From Phialocephala subalpina (lineage: Eukaryota > Ascomycota > Leotiomycetes > Helotiales > Mollisiaceae), in the NCBI GenBank assembly GCA_900073065.1, contig FJOG01000024.1, positions 798,973-862,972 on the forward strand: DNA of 64,000 bases, written 5' to 3'. The notes under the pieces were generated by a model. The model saw only the letters and a list, made by a program, of their open reading frames with translations, was not told the origin of the DNA and did not search any database. This document shows positions 25,742-36,525 of the stretch, in pieces. Each line of letters starts with the position of its first letter. Position 1 is the stretch's first letter. The position numbers and the translations under genes are program-made.

Positions 25742-27087
25742 TATTATGCACTCCTAACTCTCCAGACCCAGATCAAGGCTTCCTAGTCTCCTGCATTGGT
25801 CTCCCTCTCAAGCCCGTGGGAGTTCCAGGCACCGGTCAGACGTGGATGGCATCGAATATCGTCTGCAGGCCGAAGTTCGCAAAGCTCTAGAATACAAATC
25901 GGGAGTATTCTCGTCGGTGTAGTGTAACAGTGGAAGTAATGCAAGCTTGCTGTTCCTGCATTGATTCGTGTCGAGTAAATTGTGGTATTGAGGCCGTACT
26001 CAGCAGTGAGGCTGAGTAGATGCAATATCTTGACCAACCCGCGATGATTGATCCGCCTCGCGAGGTTTCGAATGCGCGGGTCTGACTTTCGCGTAGGAAG
26101 TACGGCAAGGGGTTGGTACTTTGGCGCAGCGTCGTGTGGGCATGTTTACAATAGCTTCAGAAGGGATATTGATCAAGATATCAGCTGGATGTATTGTTTC
26201 TAGAGTCGCCAGAATTGTCTGCCATAGCCAAAGTTGCATGCAGTCGTTAATCATAGCAACAGTACAAGGCTCAGAAGGCAACATTCTTGAAGCCTGCCAC
26301 CCGGACCACAATGTCCCCGTCCACCAAGAGCTTCACGTGCGCTCTGTCAGGCGCACTTGTCACGCAGCCAGCCTTGAGTGGCTAGTGCCTAATGGCTGTC
26401 TGCCTCTCACTATCTCGAGTCGTACCTGGTAAAGAGGTCATCCGGACAACGAATGGTGCGATAATATTCCGAGACATCTTCACATGTATGGGGAGAGCTG
26501 TGTCGAGTAATGTTGTTTGCGGGCTGCATGACGAGAGTCAAGCGTGGGATAGGTAGCCTTGCTCTTGCCTTGCTCTTCTTGCCTTGCTTGACGTTGCTGT
26601 GGGGTTGCCCGCACTCAGCGAGGCCATGAATCAACACATGAGCAGGTCCCAACAACCACAGGTGAAACAATCATGAATACATAGGAATTGATCTATTAAA
26701 TTCTTACTCCTGTCGTGCATTGCAATTTACTCTTTGATTAACAAGATACACTGTATTCCTTTGTCCTCCGCTCTATCAAGGGAGTGACGCATGACTCTGG
26801 TACTCAGCGATAAGCAAGGCACCTTTCCGCTTCCGGCTAGCGCTCGGTGAGCTCGTCTAGCAGCGGCTTCGCCCCATCCATTTAGGCGGCTGGGAGCTTC
26901 GTTTCCATCGACTCTCCCTCCATCTCTCTCTCTCTCTCTCTTCCATCCTCTCTCATAAACAACACCTCCTCCATCAACTCCCATCTCGAAGACAGCATCA
27001 CCAACTGTCTTCACCCACCAACACTCGTCCAGCTTCTCTTTATCATCACAGTCCGCAGGCAGACCCCTTTCAATCATTCTATTCATC
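25742..27087. promoter_or_regulatory. Shared upstream region of the BEACH gene and the subtilisin gene
   Basis: The BEACH gene (minus) and the protease gene (plus) diverge here, 1346 bases apart. No further gene is visible. A run of alternating C and T at 26923-26942 lies about 150 bases upstream of the protease ATG, and pyrimidine-rich sequence continues towards it. Such tracts are common in promoters of well-expressed fungal genes. Near 26560-26590 CTTGCTCTT-like units repeat a few times. Confidence 0.4.
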
Positions 27088-28917
27088 ATGCGTGGGCTTA
27101 TCGGCTTCACGCTGTTGCCGCTGCTGGCGTCATCGGCACCAACATTCAACACAGAGACCATCCACGAGGGCGCAGCTCCTCTGATCTCTTCAACCAACGC
27201 TGTTGAGGTTAAAGACTCCTACATTGTCGTCTTCAAGAAGCATGTCTCTGAGGCATCTGCCTCCGACCACCACAGCTGGGTGCAAGACATCCACAACAAG
27301 GCCGAGGTTCAACGAACAGAGCTCCGAAAGCGCTCGCAGTTCCCAATTACGGATAACATCTTCGAGGGCATGAAGCACACATACAACATTGCTGGCAGCT
27401 TCCTTGGTTACTCCGGTCACTTCGATGACTCAGTCATTGAGGAGGTCCGAAGACATCCTGATGTAAGTAGCTCAATCCCCATTCTTATCCAATCAATCCC
27501 ATCTCTCCTTGGTCGCAAACCATCTGCCATGCCAATTTTGCCATCGCGTGCCTTATCATGGCTCCTTGGACTCCTGGCAGGTACCCCATCCTCGAGCTGG
27601 TTGCCTCAGCTAGTTGCCAAGGGTACGCATGAGGCAATTTCGCACGTGATGTTTTGTTATCTCCATTCACTTCAATCACGAACACCGCGCTGACTCATGC
27701 TTCAACAGGTCGAGTACGTTGAGAAAGATTCCGTCGTTCACACTCTGGAGGATGATACCGAGGGAGAGCTAGAGAAGAACGCCCCATGGGGTCTCGCTCG
27801 TATCTCACACCGAAAGAGTTTGGGCTTCAGCAACTTCAACAAGTACTTGTACGCTGCTGATGCCGGTGAGGGTGTTGATGTCTACGTTATCGACACCGGA
27901 ACCAGCATTAAGCACGTTGACTTCGAGGGCCGCGCACACTGGGGAGCCACCATCCCAGCCAACGATGCTGATGAGGATGGGAACGGACACGGAACTCACT
28001 GCTCAGGCACTGTCGGTGGCAAGAAGTATGGTGTTGCCAAGAAGGCTGAAATCTACGCCGTCAAGGTCCTCAGATCCAACGGCTCAGGAACCATGGCCGA
28101 TGTCGTCAAGGGTGTTGAATGGGCTGCCAACGCACACACCGCAAAGGTTAAGAAGGGAAAGAAGGGCTTCAAGGGCTCTGCTGCTAACATGTCTCTTGGT
28201 GGTGGCAAGTCTCCCGCTCTTGACCGTGCTGTGAATGGTGCCGTCGAGGCTGGCATCCACTTCGCTGTTGCTGCCGGTAACGATAATGCCGATTCCTGCA
28301 ACTACTCCCCAGCTGCTGCTGAGCAAGCCATCACCGTCGGTGCCTCTGCTCTCGATGATTCGCGTGCCTACTTCTCCAACTACGGAAAGTGCAACGACAT
28401 CTTCGCCCCTGGTCTCTCTATCCTTTCCACCTGGATCGGCAGCCCATACGCCACTAACACCATCTCTGGTACATCCATGGCCTCCCCTCATATCGCCGGT
28501 CTCTTGGCCTACTACCTCTCTCTTCAGCCAGCTTCCGACTCCGAGTACGCCGTTGCCGATATCACCCCCAAGAAATTGAAGGAGAGCATTATCAGCATCG
28601 CCACCGAGGGTGCTCTCTCTGATGTTCCTTCCGGAACTGCTAACGTCCTCGCCTGGAATGGTGGTGGATCTTCCAACTACACTCAAATCATCAAGGCTGG
28701 TGGATACTCCGTTGGCAAGGCCGAGAAGCCCGCTTCCAACATGCCCACCACCATTGAGCTCTTGGAGGAGGCCATTGAGAAGGACTTCAACATGATTTCC
28801 GGCGAGATCGTCAAGGACACCAAGTCCGCTATGTCCAAGGGCGAGAAGCTCTCCAAGAAGATCCAGAAGATGGTTGATGAGGAACTCCACGAGTTCTTCG
28901 AGGAGCTTAGCTCTTAG
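27088..28917 (+). CDS. PRB1: Subtilisin-family (S8) vacuolar serine protease, cerevisin-like
   Basis: Secretory-pathway subtilase, most like vacuolar proteinase B of fungi. Exons 27088-27462 and 27709-28917 give 527 residues. A signal peptide (MRGLIGFTLLPLLASSAP) is followed by an inhibitor-type propeptide with YIVVFKKHVS. The catalytic triad is complete: Asp in VIDTG (about residue 187), His in GHGTHCSG (about 219) and Ser in SGTSMASPH (about 381), with the oxyanion Asn in AAGNDN (about 316). The C-terminus after the catalytic domain is acidic and helical. The 246-bp intron is long for this window and is flanked by GTAAGT and CAACAG; the join restores HPD/VEYVEKD at the end of the propeptide. 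Codon use is strongly C-ending, consistent with high expression. Secretion rather than vacuolar sorting cannot be ruled out from sequence. Confidence 0.93.
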
Positions 28918-31715
28918 AGTTGATGACATGATGTGAGCACCATATATGTTAATTCACCCGGGGTTTTTCATTACAGTTTGAGCATGGGTCATGGGTCGGA
29001 GCTGGATCGAGGCTTTTCCTATTGTAAACTGTATGCATTTTGATTATAGGCTTTCCTTGCGTCTCAGATCATGGGTTTCTCTGGTGTGCATACTCACAAT
29101 AGATTCATTCTTGAATTGTAACAATCTCTATCTCCTGTCCCGAGTCCTGCGTGATTGGTGACCTGTTGAGGTGAGACTAGCTCTGGCCCGCGAGGTGACG
29201 TGCATGTCATCAATGATTTTGATTCGCCCACCCAAACCTTCCCGAGAATGGTTCCAAGATACCATTTCCGGAATTGAGCAAGTGCTCCAAACTAGAGCGC
29301 GTCTTTTGCCACATATCTGTTCTTTATATATCTGCCTCTCTCGCGCGCTTCTGCTTCTGAGCTTCAAATTTATCCTCGCAAATACGAAACACATTTTGAA
29401 TCCATCGTCAAGTTTACAAGAATGCGAATCCATCATCAAAGCATCACTACCTTCTACAATTTTGCTAATCTATCTTGATCCCTTGATCTTCCCTCCAAAA
29501 TAAATACATTACATCATTTCACCGCGATCGAGTTTCGCATTCCCAACAGTACTTCTTTCCGTGGCAATTTTCGTTCCGATTAATTTAGTGAAGATGGAGA
29601 AAGAGCACAAAGTAGGGAAAATGCAAGAGAGGTATGGGTGGATTCGATTCCTTAGGCCGAGATATGCGAAGGGAACGATACAGCGGGCGGTTGTTATTTA
29701 TATGTTGCGGTTGGTGGTTGATGGGGGGCCGAAGGAAGGGTGGTGATGTGGGTTGCTTGGGGTGGGGGGAGGGATGGGACTTGGTGGGGGATTGTGAGGG
29801 GGATTAGGCTTGGTTGGTGATGATATGGGAGCAGGAGTAGCTTTTGAGTTTAGTGTGCGGTCAGTGCTTGATGTTGTCGCGATGGTGTGCACTGGGTTGT
29901 GATGCTTTCGTGGACGTTGGGAGAGAATATGGGGATGCGGAGCTCGCACCAGTGATTTTAGAATTGCAGTATCAACTTCCGAGATCCTGGAGTGTGAGCT
30001 GAGATAGGGATATGACGTCTTGAAGGAGTAGTCGAGAAGCGCAAAGCATAATGGAGAACTATATCATCCTTTGTCTTTGTCTCGACGGCTGCTCTCTTGA
30101 GACTGATCGCCAGAGAATGTGGAGGTTCCTGAGTGGCTGAGAGATCAGCACGAAGCACCAACGCCTGAAAAATCCTTTTTGTCGATCCAGTCCACCGCTG
30201 CTTAGGAAAACGATTCGACTATATGTTTATCCTGTCCAGCAGAACCTTCACTGCAAACTCTTGCGGTAATCTACGTTGCCATATTCATGGGTGTTACTTA
30301 ATCTGTTATATTGTCGCTTTTATTGCATGCTATTTGTCTATTTGCGGGATCTGGAATTTCCCTACCTGTGGGTTGGTGTTTGATGGATTTTTCTACAGAA
30401 AGCCGAGTCTGTCGGGTGTCAACCTACGAAAGCAGAAGGAAATTTTTGAGGTATATGAAAGATGAGGATTGTGGGTCCAGGTGATGAAGGTGGCGGAGGC
30501 ATTGATAGGTCTGGGGTGCGGCTTCTTGGCTGTCCTTGGGTTTCTCGCCATCTCTACCTCCTTCAGATCAGAGTTCAGCTTTGTCAACGTTCTCGGTAGT
30601 CAGAAACTAGCTGAAGAGTAGGGCTGCTGTTGTTGGGCTAGAAACAGCTCTTTCTAGTACTTCCAGGATTCTTGCACTGTCATCACTCCTGCCATCGTCG
30701 CACCCCAGTCATTATACTCGTCCCAGTGTGCTCTGTCGAAAGTTGGTGCCTGGCTACTCAGGCATCCACGCTAAGCCTTTATCAACGTTGCTCTCTGGTG
30801 ATGAAGTTGAGGATAGCGGCGGTGTAGCTCATTGAAGGCGGTTATTCCTTGAGTCGTATAGTGGAGATCGCCCTTCGAATAGCATAACACTTGCGATTGT
30901 GTTGTATTAGGGTGAATGGCTGCCGATTCCAAGTATTGTAGCTTGTACGGGCCGGCGTCAAGCCTTCATAGTAGCATTCTCATGTTGGTCATTTCATTTG
31001 GTGATTGGTGACATGCTCTTCTTTGGAGAGTATAAGTCTAAGAGGATCTAAAGCTCCTGAGATGGTTGGGCTTGGGGATGAACCCTTCGTGCTGCACCGT
31101 CTGGTACTGGGCTTTGCTGAGTGCATGCTCAACATTGTCACTGGGTTTACAGTCTACGATATGCTCTTGTCACGGACTTCTCTTAGCTGCGAGATTGCCC
31201 GTAGCCGTGGCTCATGGGGGTTCACTTCTCTAGCACTAAAGTACACATCTGAGATCTACCTGATGCTTGAAATGGACTTAAGTTCTAGAACATGACAGTC
31301 GAGTAGTACAACATCTGAATTGTCATCAGATGCTGCTTCAACCTCGATCCAGACTTCTCTTTCACTATACCTCCAATGTAAGGACGATTGTATATCGCCC
31401 TCTGGTGTTCTGGCGCTCTCGGCTCCTTCAAATGGGGCAGGAGTCGGCATCACGGGCTCCCCATCGTTGCTCCTGCCATCTCAATTCATGTTAGTGCCAA
31501 AGTGAGTGATTGCGGCTCTGCAGTTAGCTTTGTTTACCTATAACACTCGCCGCTCTCTGCGAACTCTTTCACCACCACGTTCTCAGAACACTTTTGGTTA
31601 ACACAGATACTCTGCGCAAGCATCTGCATCGCATTCTCAAGATACCAAATTACTCTCAGCCTCTTTCTTGATTCTTTCTTGATTGAGTCTACCCAAAAAA
31701 CTTCACCCCCAAACA
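28918..31715. other. Long intergenic region, no supported gene
   Basis: About 2.8 kb with only short overlapping frames. At 29717-29830 the plus strand is very G-rich with many runs of three to six G, giving strong strand asymmetry. Sequence just before 31716 is pyrimidine-rich and probably the 5' leader of the next gene. Confidence 0.5.
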
Positions 31716-34700
31716 ATGCTGCGACGAGAGCGCTCTAATCGCTTCTCTCATCGCAAATCAACATCATCAATACAAAGTACCCACGAATCTATCAATCCCG
31801 AAGTTGCTCGCCAGCAAGCACAAACTGCAGCGATGTTAGCCTTCACCCGCGCGCAGCAAAGAAGCAGCGCTGACTCCGGTCATAACGGCGGCGCTCTTTC
31901 GAGGAGCAACACCATCAACCACCCTTCATCATCCAACAACAACAATATACAGTCGCAGCCTCAGCAGACCGGTACACAGGATACTGGTCGAGTCGTGCGA
32001 CGTCAACAAAGTGTTCGCTTCGTCGGCGTTAATGGTTTGGAGCGACGAGAGTCACTTGCGACGAGAGCGTCACAAGCCCCCATCCAGCCTCATACCATCC
32101 AGACTCAATTGAGCTCTGCGACACTCAAACCTATAGCCATGACAACAAGCGCACCAGTTCCAGCCATCTACCGCCCTCCAAGTCGCTCTTCATCGATCGG
32201 CAAAGCCTCAATTGGCAAAGGTTCGATCAGTAAAGCGGCAGAGACTCTGGTGGCAGCAAACGTTTTCAAGGAATACTATACCCAAGAAGACGGCGTCGCT
32301 TCTACACCCTCCTCATATCGTCGAATTCATCGCTCTAGGTCCATGTTCAGCCCTGGCAAGGCACCCAGCATCTACTATACCAATGGCAGTCCCGAAGGCA
32401 GCCCAAGCAGACGTCAAAGCTTCTCGTCTCCACCACAAAATGCCAACAAATATACTGATACACCACCTGCTACCGAGCCTCCCAAGGCAGCACTTCGAGC
32501 GCCAAAATCGATGAGCTTTCTTCGCAGTCGTCGAACGCGATCTGCCGGCCAAAGACAAGCTCGAGACAGATTTCTCCATGCAATCGAATCTTCATATGAA
32601 AAGAACGACATCACTGTTCAACAAGCTCGAGACAGATTCTTCCATGAGACAGAACAACAACGACTGCGGAGACAACCATCATTCCTCTTCAAATCGAGAG
32701 CGAAGAGACAAGAGAAACCGTTCAGAAAGTCCGTGCGATCAAGCAGCTCAGGCGGTTATGGCATGCCCGCCAGCTCTCCAAGCAGCAGCGAAGGCAAATC
32801 GTCTTCTCTGAAAGCTGCCGCACGAAAAGCATCAGAGAAAGTCAAGTACAAATTCCGCCGAGTTTTCGGAAGAAGCAAAGAGGAACCCATGGAGATCCCC
32901 AATCAGCAAGTCGAGGCACCCAAGACACATGTTCGAAAGTACAATGGCGACTCGACTTCAATGCAGCAGAGCTTCGAAAACTTCTCCGAAACATTCACCA
33001 ACATACCACATCCCGACAGTTCATCACTCTCACGCGTCGCCTCACGCATTCCCTCCATACATACTGCGACCTCCAATCAGCAACTTCAATCTCATGCTGG
33101 AAGCGTCAAGAGCTTCAAGAGCGATCAAAGCGACGATAAATCCAGAGTCTCGAGTCTGAACACAATTCAACATGTGCCCAAGACCCCTGTCATTCACGGC
33201 CATCATCGTCTTTCAGTTATCAACGAAGTTGGTACCCACAAGCCCTCATCATCGGTCTATCGCAAGAAATACCAGTACATGAATCAATGCTCGGCTTATC
33301 CCAGACTCCAAATCCCGGAGGAATCTAACATTCCACCACCACCACCACCAGCAGCCCTCATCGATCATCCCATGTTCGCGGATCCCTTGGCAGAGCCTCT
33401 ATCAGAAGGCCGTGCTAGATTGGCTGAGGTCCTGCTGCAACAAATTAATGCAACCAGACCAGAGACCATCCTTGAGAAAAAGCGACGAGAAAGCGAGGAA
33501 AGTCAAGAAGAAGCGAGAAAGTCATTCGAGGTGTACATTGAAGCAACCGAAAAGGCCAGAAAGGAAGGCGCCTCAGCAGTTCAGAAAGTCGGCAAGGAAA
33601 ACATGTTCGCATTGAAAGCAGCAGAAAGAGCCAGCAGAGAGATCCTTAAGATTACGAAGTCTTCACACCAGCGCAGCAGTTCCGTTACGAGCAGCCGAGA
33701 GAATCGAACCCCAGCCACCATACGATGCGTACCACCAAGCATGAGCAGCCAAGGCGCACAATCTGTCAGTAGCTTCAACCAGTGGAGCGCGGCTGATTCA
33801 ACACATTCGTCAGGTGGAGATGGTGTGGTTCGCACACGAGATCTCAGTGAAATATTGAGAAAGTCTGTCAGTAGCTTGACCCAGTCGAGTGCGGCTGATT
33901 CAACACAGTCATCGGGTGGAGATAATGTCGTCCGCACGAGAGTTCTCAGTGAAATGTCGAGGAAGTCTGTAGATCAAGTAGAAGGTTCGGACGACGTCTT
34001 CTCTCCAAAGGCCAGAAACAACAGCAAAGAGAATGCTCCCATCAACCAAACGGTTCAACACACTCCACAGTTTTCACCAAAACGGTTGCATGCCACCGAG
34101 CAAATGGCTCAGAACGTGGCAAATATGTCACCAAAACGAAAGATGCCTCGCAATGCGCCACATTTTTCACCAAAACGAACGCACATCACTGATCAAGTGG
34201 CTCAGAACGCAGCAAATTTGTCCCCAAAGCGAAACCCACTCGAAGGCGACACCCAAGCATATCTCGATCTCCCAACAGACCCTTGTGGCGCCTCCCCACA
34301 GAAGATTGCCAATCGCAACGAGAAGATTATCCGCGATAAAAGATCAACATTCTTTGGAGGTTCCGCTTACACAATCCCGAGGAAGGGCAGTCCATTTCGT
34401 CTTGCCATGGCCGAGAACGGTCGAAATGCAAGCAACAACTCGACTGACATGCCGATGCCTGATTGCGCACCACCCATGAGGAATCCTCTCTACCTAGGTC
34501 CTTCACCTGCACCTTGTGTCTCTATGGCAGATATTGCCGCCCAGTTACGTAAGATATCCTCGGCATACAGCGAGAGTATCTACTCCAGAACCACAGGTGG
34601 CGGCACCAACCCAAACTACCACCCCGCGGACAGCGCTATCTCTCTTGCTCTGTTCAATGCAGATGTTCCCGAGTTGCCGGCTCGTCCTTTGACACCCGGA

Positions 34701-35300
34701 GATGCTGTCATTGTTGAGACGGCTGTCTATCAACCAACGAGACCTGGCGACGTTGATCATCATGTCCCAAGTTCTGCAGGTTCCCAAGAATGGAAGCAGT
34801 GGATGTCCTCAGAAGTCGCGCGATTCGAAAGAGTCAAAGAGAACAACAAAACCCCCACCTACGTCAACTATGCCTTGCCTACGATGCCGAAGTCCTTCCA
34901 CACACGCGGTCATGTCAGAGAAGCAGCTCAGATCCACGATGACGAGGAACCCGATGTCGGTATTCAACAACCCATCGTGGTGAAACAACCCCTCAGTCTG
35001 ATCGCTCCAAAGAATACGAACATTCAGGCGGAGCCCCTGAAATCGATCCTCAAGAAACCGTCCGTCGTCTCCTTTGCCGATATTGAGAACATTCCTATTG
35101 CCCCACCGCTCCCACCGCCCATCCCTCCGAAATCTCCATTGAGAAATTTGATCCGCAAGGCCTCACTCCGCTCCGTTGCTTCCGCCCCGACCCCGAATAA
35201 GCTGGTTAAGCGGGCTCCGAGCGTGGTGGAGCGAGTTTTGAGTGATAGGAGGAAGAGGATTGCGAGTGAAAGTGATGAAACAGGAGGTGTATTTTTGTAA
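31716..35300 (+). CDS. Large low-complexity protein, conserved-looking N-terminus, function unknown
   Basis: One intronless ORF of 1194 residues starting at the ATG at 31716. The N-terminus (MLRRERSNRFSHRKSTSSIQ then INPEVARQQAQTAAMLAFTR) looks like the conserved head of an uncharacterised ascomycete protein family; that is recollection, not a search. The remainder is rich in Ser, Arg, Lys and Gln and mostly disordered. Internal repeats are visible: two RQARDRF/QQARDRFF units near residues 290-315, two copies of a serine-rich unit (QWSAADSTHSSGGD and QSSAADSTQSSGGD), and three FSPKR/LSPKR units spaced about 25 residues apart. A proline-rich patch (PPPPPP) and a segment of long charged helix (EKKRRESEESQEEARKSF) lie in the middle. 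No enzyme motif is seen. A scaffold or cytoskeletal role is possible but not shown. Confidence 0.8.
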   Translation: MLRRERSNRFSHRKSTSSIQSTHESINPEVARQQAQTAAMLAFTRAQQRSSADSGHNGGALSRSNTINHPSSSNNNNIQSQPQQTGTQDTGRVVRRQQSVRFVGVNGLERRESLATRASQAPIQPHTIQTQLSSATLKPIAMTTSAPVPAIYRPPSRSSSIGKASIGKGSISKAAETLVAANVFKEYYTQEDGVASTPSSYRRIHRSRSMFSPGKAPSIYYTNGSPEGSPSRRQSFSSPPQNANKYTDTPPATEPPKAALRAPKSMSFLRSRRTRSAGQRQARDRFLHAIESSYEKNDITVQQARDRFFHETEQQRLRRQPSFLFKSRAKRQEKPFRKSVRSSSSGGYGMPASSPSSSEGKSSSLKAAARKASEKVKYKFRRVFGRSKEEPMEIPNQQVEAPKTHVRKYNGDSTSMQQSFENFSETFTNIPHPDSSSLSRVASRIPSIHTATSNQQLQSHAGSVKSFKSDQSDDKSRVSSLNTIQHVPKTPVIHGHHRLSVINEVGTHKPSSSVYRKKYQYMNQCSAYPRLQIPEESNIPPPPPPAALIDHPMFADPLAEPLSEGRARLAEVLLQQINATRPETILEKKRRESEESQEEARKSFEVYIEATEKARKEGASAVQKVGKENMFALKAAERASREILKITKSSHQRSSSVTSSRENRTPATIRCVPPSMSSQGAQSVSSFNQWSAADSTHSSGGDGVVRTRDLSEILRKSVSSLTQSSAADSTQSSGGDNVVRTRVLSEMSRKSVDQVEGSDDVFSPKARNNSKENAPINQTVQHTPQFSPKRLHATEQMAQNVANMSPKRKMPRNAPHFSPKRTHITDQVAQNAANLSPKRNPLEGDTQAYLDLPTDPCGASPQKIANRNEKIIRDKRSTFFGGSAYTIPRKGSPFRLAMAENGRNASNNSTDMPMPDCAPPMRNPLYLGPSPAPCVSMADIAAQLRKISSAYSESIYSRTTGGGTNPNYHPADSAISLALFNADVPELPARPLTPGDAVIVETAVYQPTRPGDVDHHVPSSAGSQEWKQWMSSEVARFERVKENNKTPTYVNYALPTMPKSFHTRGHVREAAQIHDDEEPDVGIQQPIVVKQPLSLIAPKNTNIQAEPLKSILKKPSVVSFADIENIPIAPPLPPPIPPKSPLRNLIRKASLRSVASAPTPNKLVKRAPSVVERVLSDRRKRIASESDETGGVFL

Positions 35301-35390
35301 AGGAGCTTTTGGGAAAAGGGGTTTGAAAAGGAGTTTTTGAAAAGGGGGTTTGAAAAGGGAGTTTTTGAAAAAGGGTCTTTTTTGGGGGGT
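35301..35390. repeat. Three imperfect copies of a 27-bp unit after the stop codon
   Basis: Directly after the stop of the 1194-residue protein, about three copies of a purine-rich unit (GGAGTTTTTGAAAAGGGG and variants) follow in tandem, ending in a T-run and GGGGGG. They probably lie in the 3' untranslated region. Confidence 0.6.
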
Positions 35391-35540
35391 AAAGAAATGA
35401 GTATTCTTAGACTAACGGCTGGACACGAGACATTGGAAAACTTGTATTATTATTACCCAGTGTCATTAGATAGAATCAATAGAATCATGAGTCAATGAAA
35501 TTGAGGTTCTCAAAACATATCATGCCGTGAAAGTGAGTTC

Positions 35541-36060
35541 CAAATCCTACCAAATCGCGCCCCTGCCACCCAACCCTCGTAAATGCTCTGATAATGTACC
35601 AGGATCGCGGGGATAATCAGAAACTCCCCCCAACATCCCAGAATAGGTCATTCATCTTGTGGCTCTGAAATTTCTCCAAGGCAATTCTATTCCTGAAAGT
35701 GATGTTCTGAGAATGCTATGATGGTAACTTTCAAACCCTACCAAATCGTCCCTTGAAAACGCCCAAAATCATCCTGAAAATGTACCAGAAGTGTGGGGAC
35801 AATCGAAAGGTCGAAATTGACTCCCAAAATGCTTCCCATATTTCATCATATGATGCTTTGAAATCTCTCTGAGGTAGTCCGATTTCAGAAACTAACATTT
35901 TGCAAATGAGTGCTAGATCGCCTCCCAACCGGCTCTGAGAATGTTCCAGAAACCCTGGGACGATCAAAATACTCTGAATTCCATGCGCAGAATCTGCCCC
36001 GGATTCTATTTGAAGTCCTTCCGATTCTTAATTCAGAAGTTTCTCGAGGGTAAGTGCTGC
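35541..36060. repeat. Three diverged tandem copies of a roughly 180-bp unit
   Basis: Three blocks starting near 35541, 35732 and 35907 share an ordered set of landmarks. These are CCTACCAAATCG or GCTAGATCGCC, then CTGAnAATGTnCCAGnA, then GGGGACAATC or GGGACGATC, then TGAAATnTCTCnnnGG, then a TTCnGAAA segment. Units are about 175-190 bp and differ by many substitutions and small indels. No ORF runs through all of them. They could be old tandem duplications of untranslated or non-coding sequence. Confidence 0.5.
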
Positions 36061-36525
36061 CATTTGTATTGTTCCAGAAAGGTAGTGACCGAAAAGGTTG
36101 AATCAATGGACCGGATGTCGAACATGAGCCTCCACGGGCGTATAAACCTAATTTGGGACAGGCGAAGAGGGTTGTGGGGTATTCTTTTTCGTTTTCCACA
36201 AGTAGGCAACGTTTCTGTACCAGAATATACCGTCCAGCACCAATAGCACCACGGTTGTCACCAAGCCATCTCCGCCCCTGCAGTCTGGCCCTGAAGCGTC
36301 GTCCATATGCCTTAGAGTCGTATTCATATATTGCATAGTGCTGTTGGTGTGCTGTATAGAAGCACACCAACAACACGGCGTTCTTGGAGTGGAGAACTTA
36401 GGGCAATGAGGACATCGGGAGGCAGATAAGAGGGATGAATTTATTGTTAGCAACAAAGTCGTTCCTTACAAATCTCAGTCAAGATCAGATAGCTATCAAT
36501 GAATATCAAAATCCTATCCCAGGAA

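Noticed and set aside
28084..28929. 281-codon ORF antisense to the subtilisin gene
   Set aside because: It is a shadow of the strongly C-ending codon bias of the sense gene, which keeps the opposite frame open.
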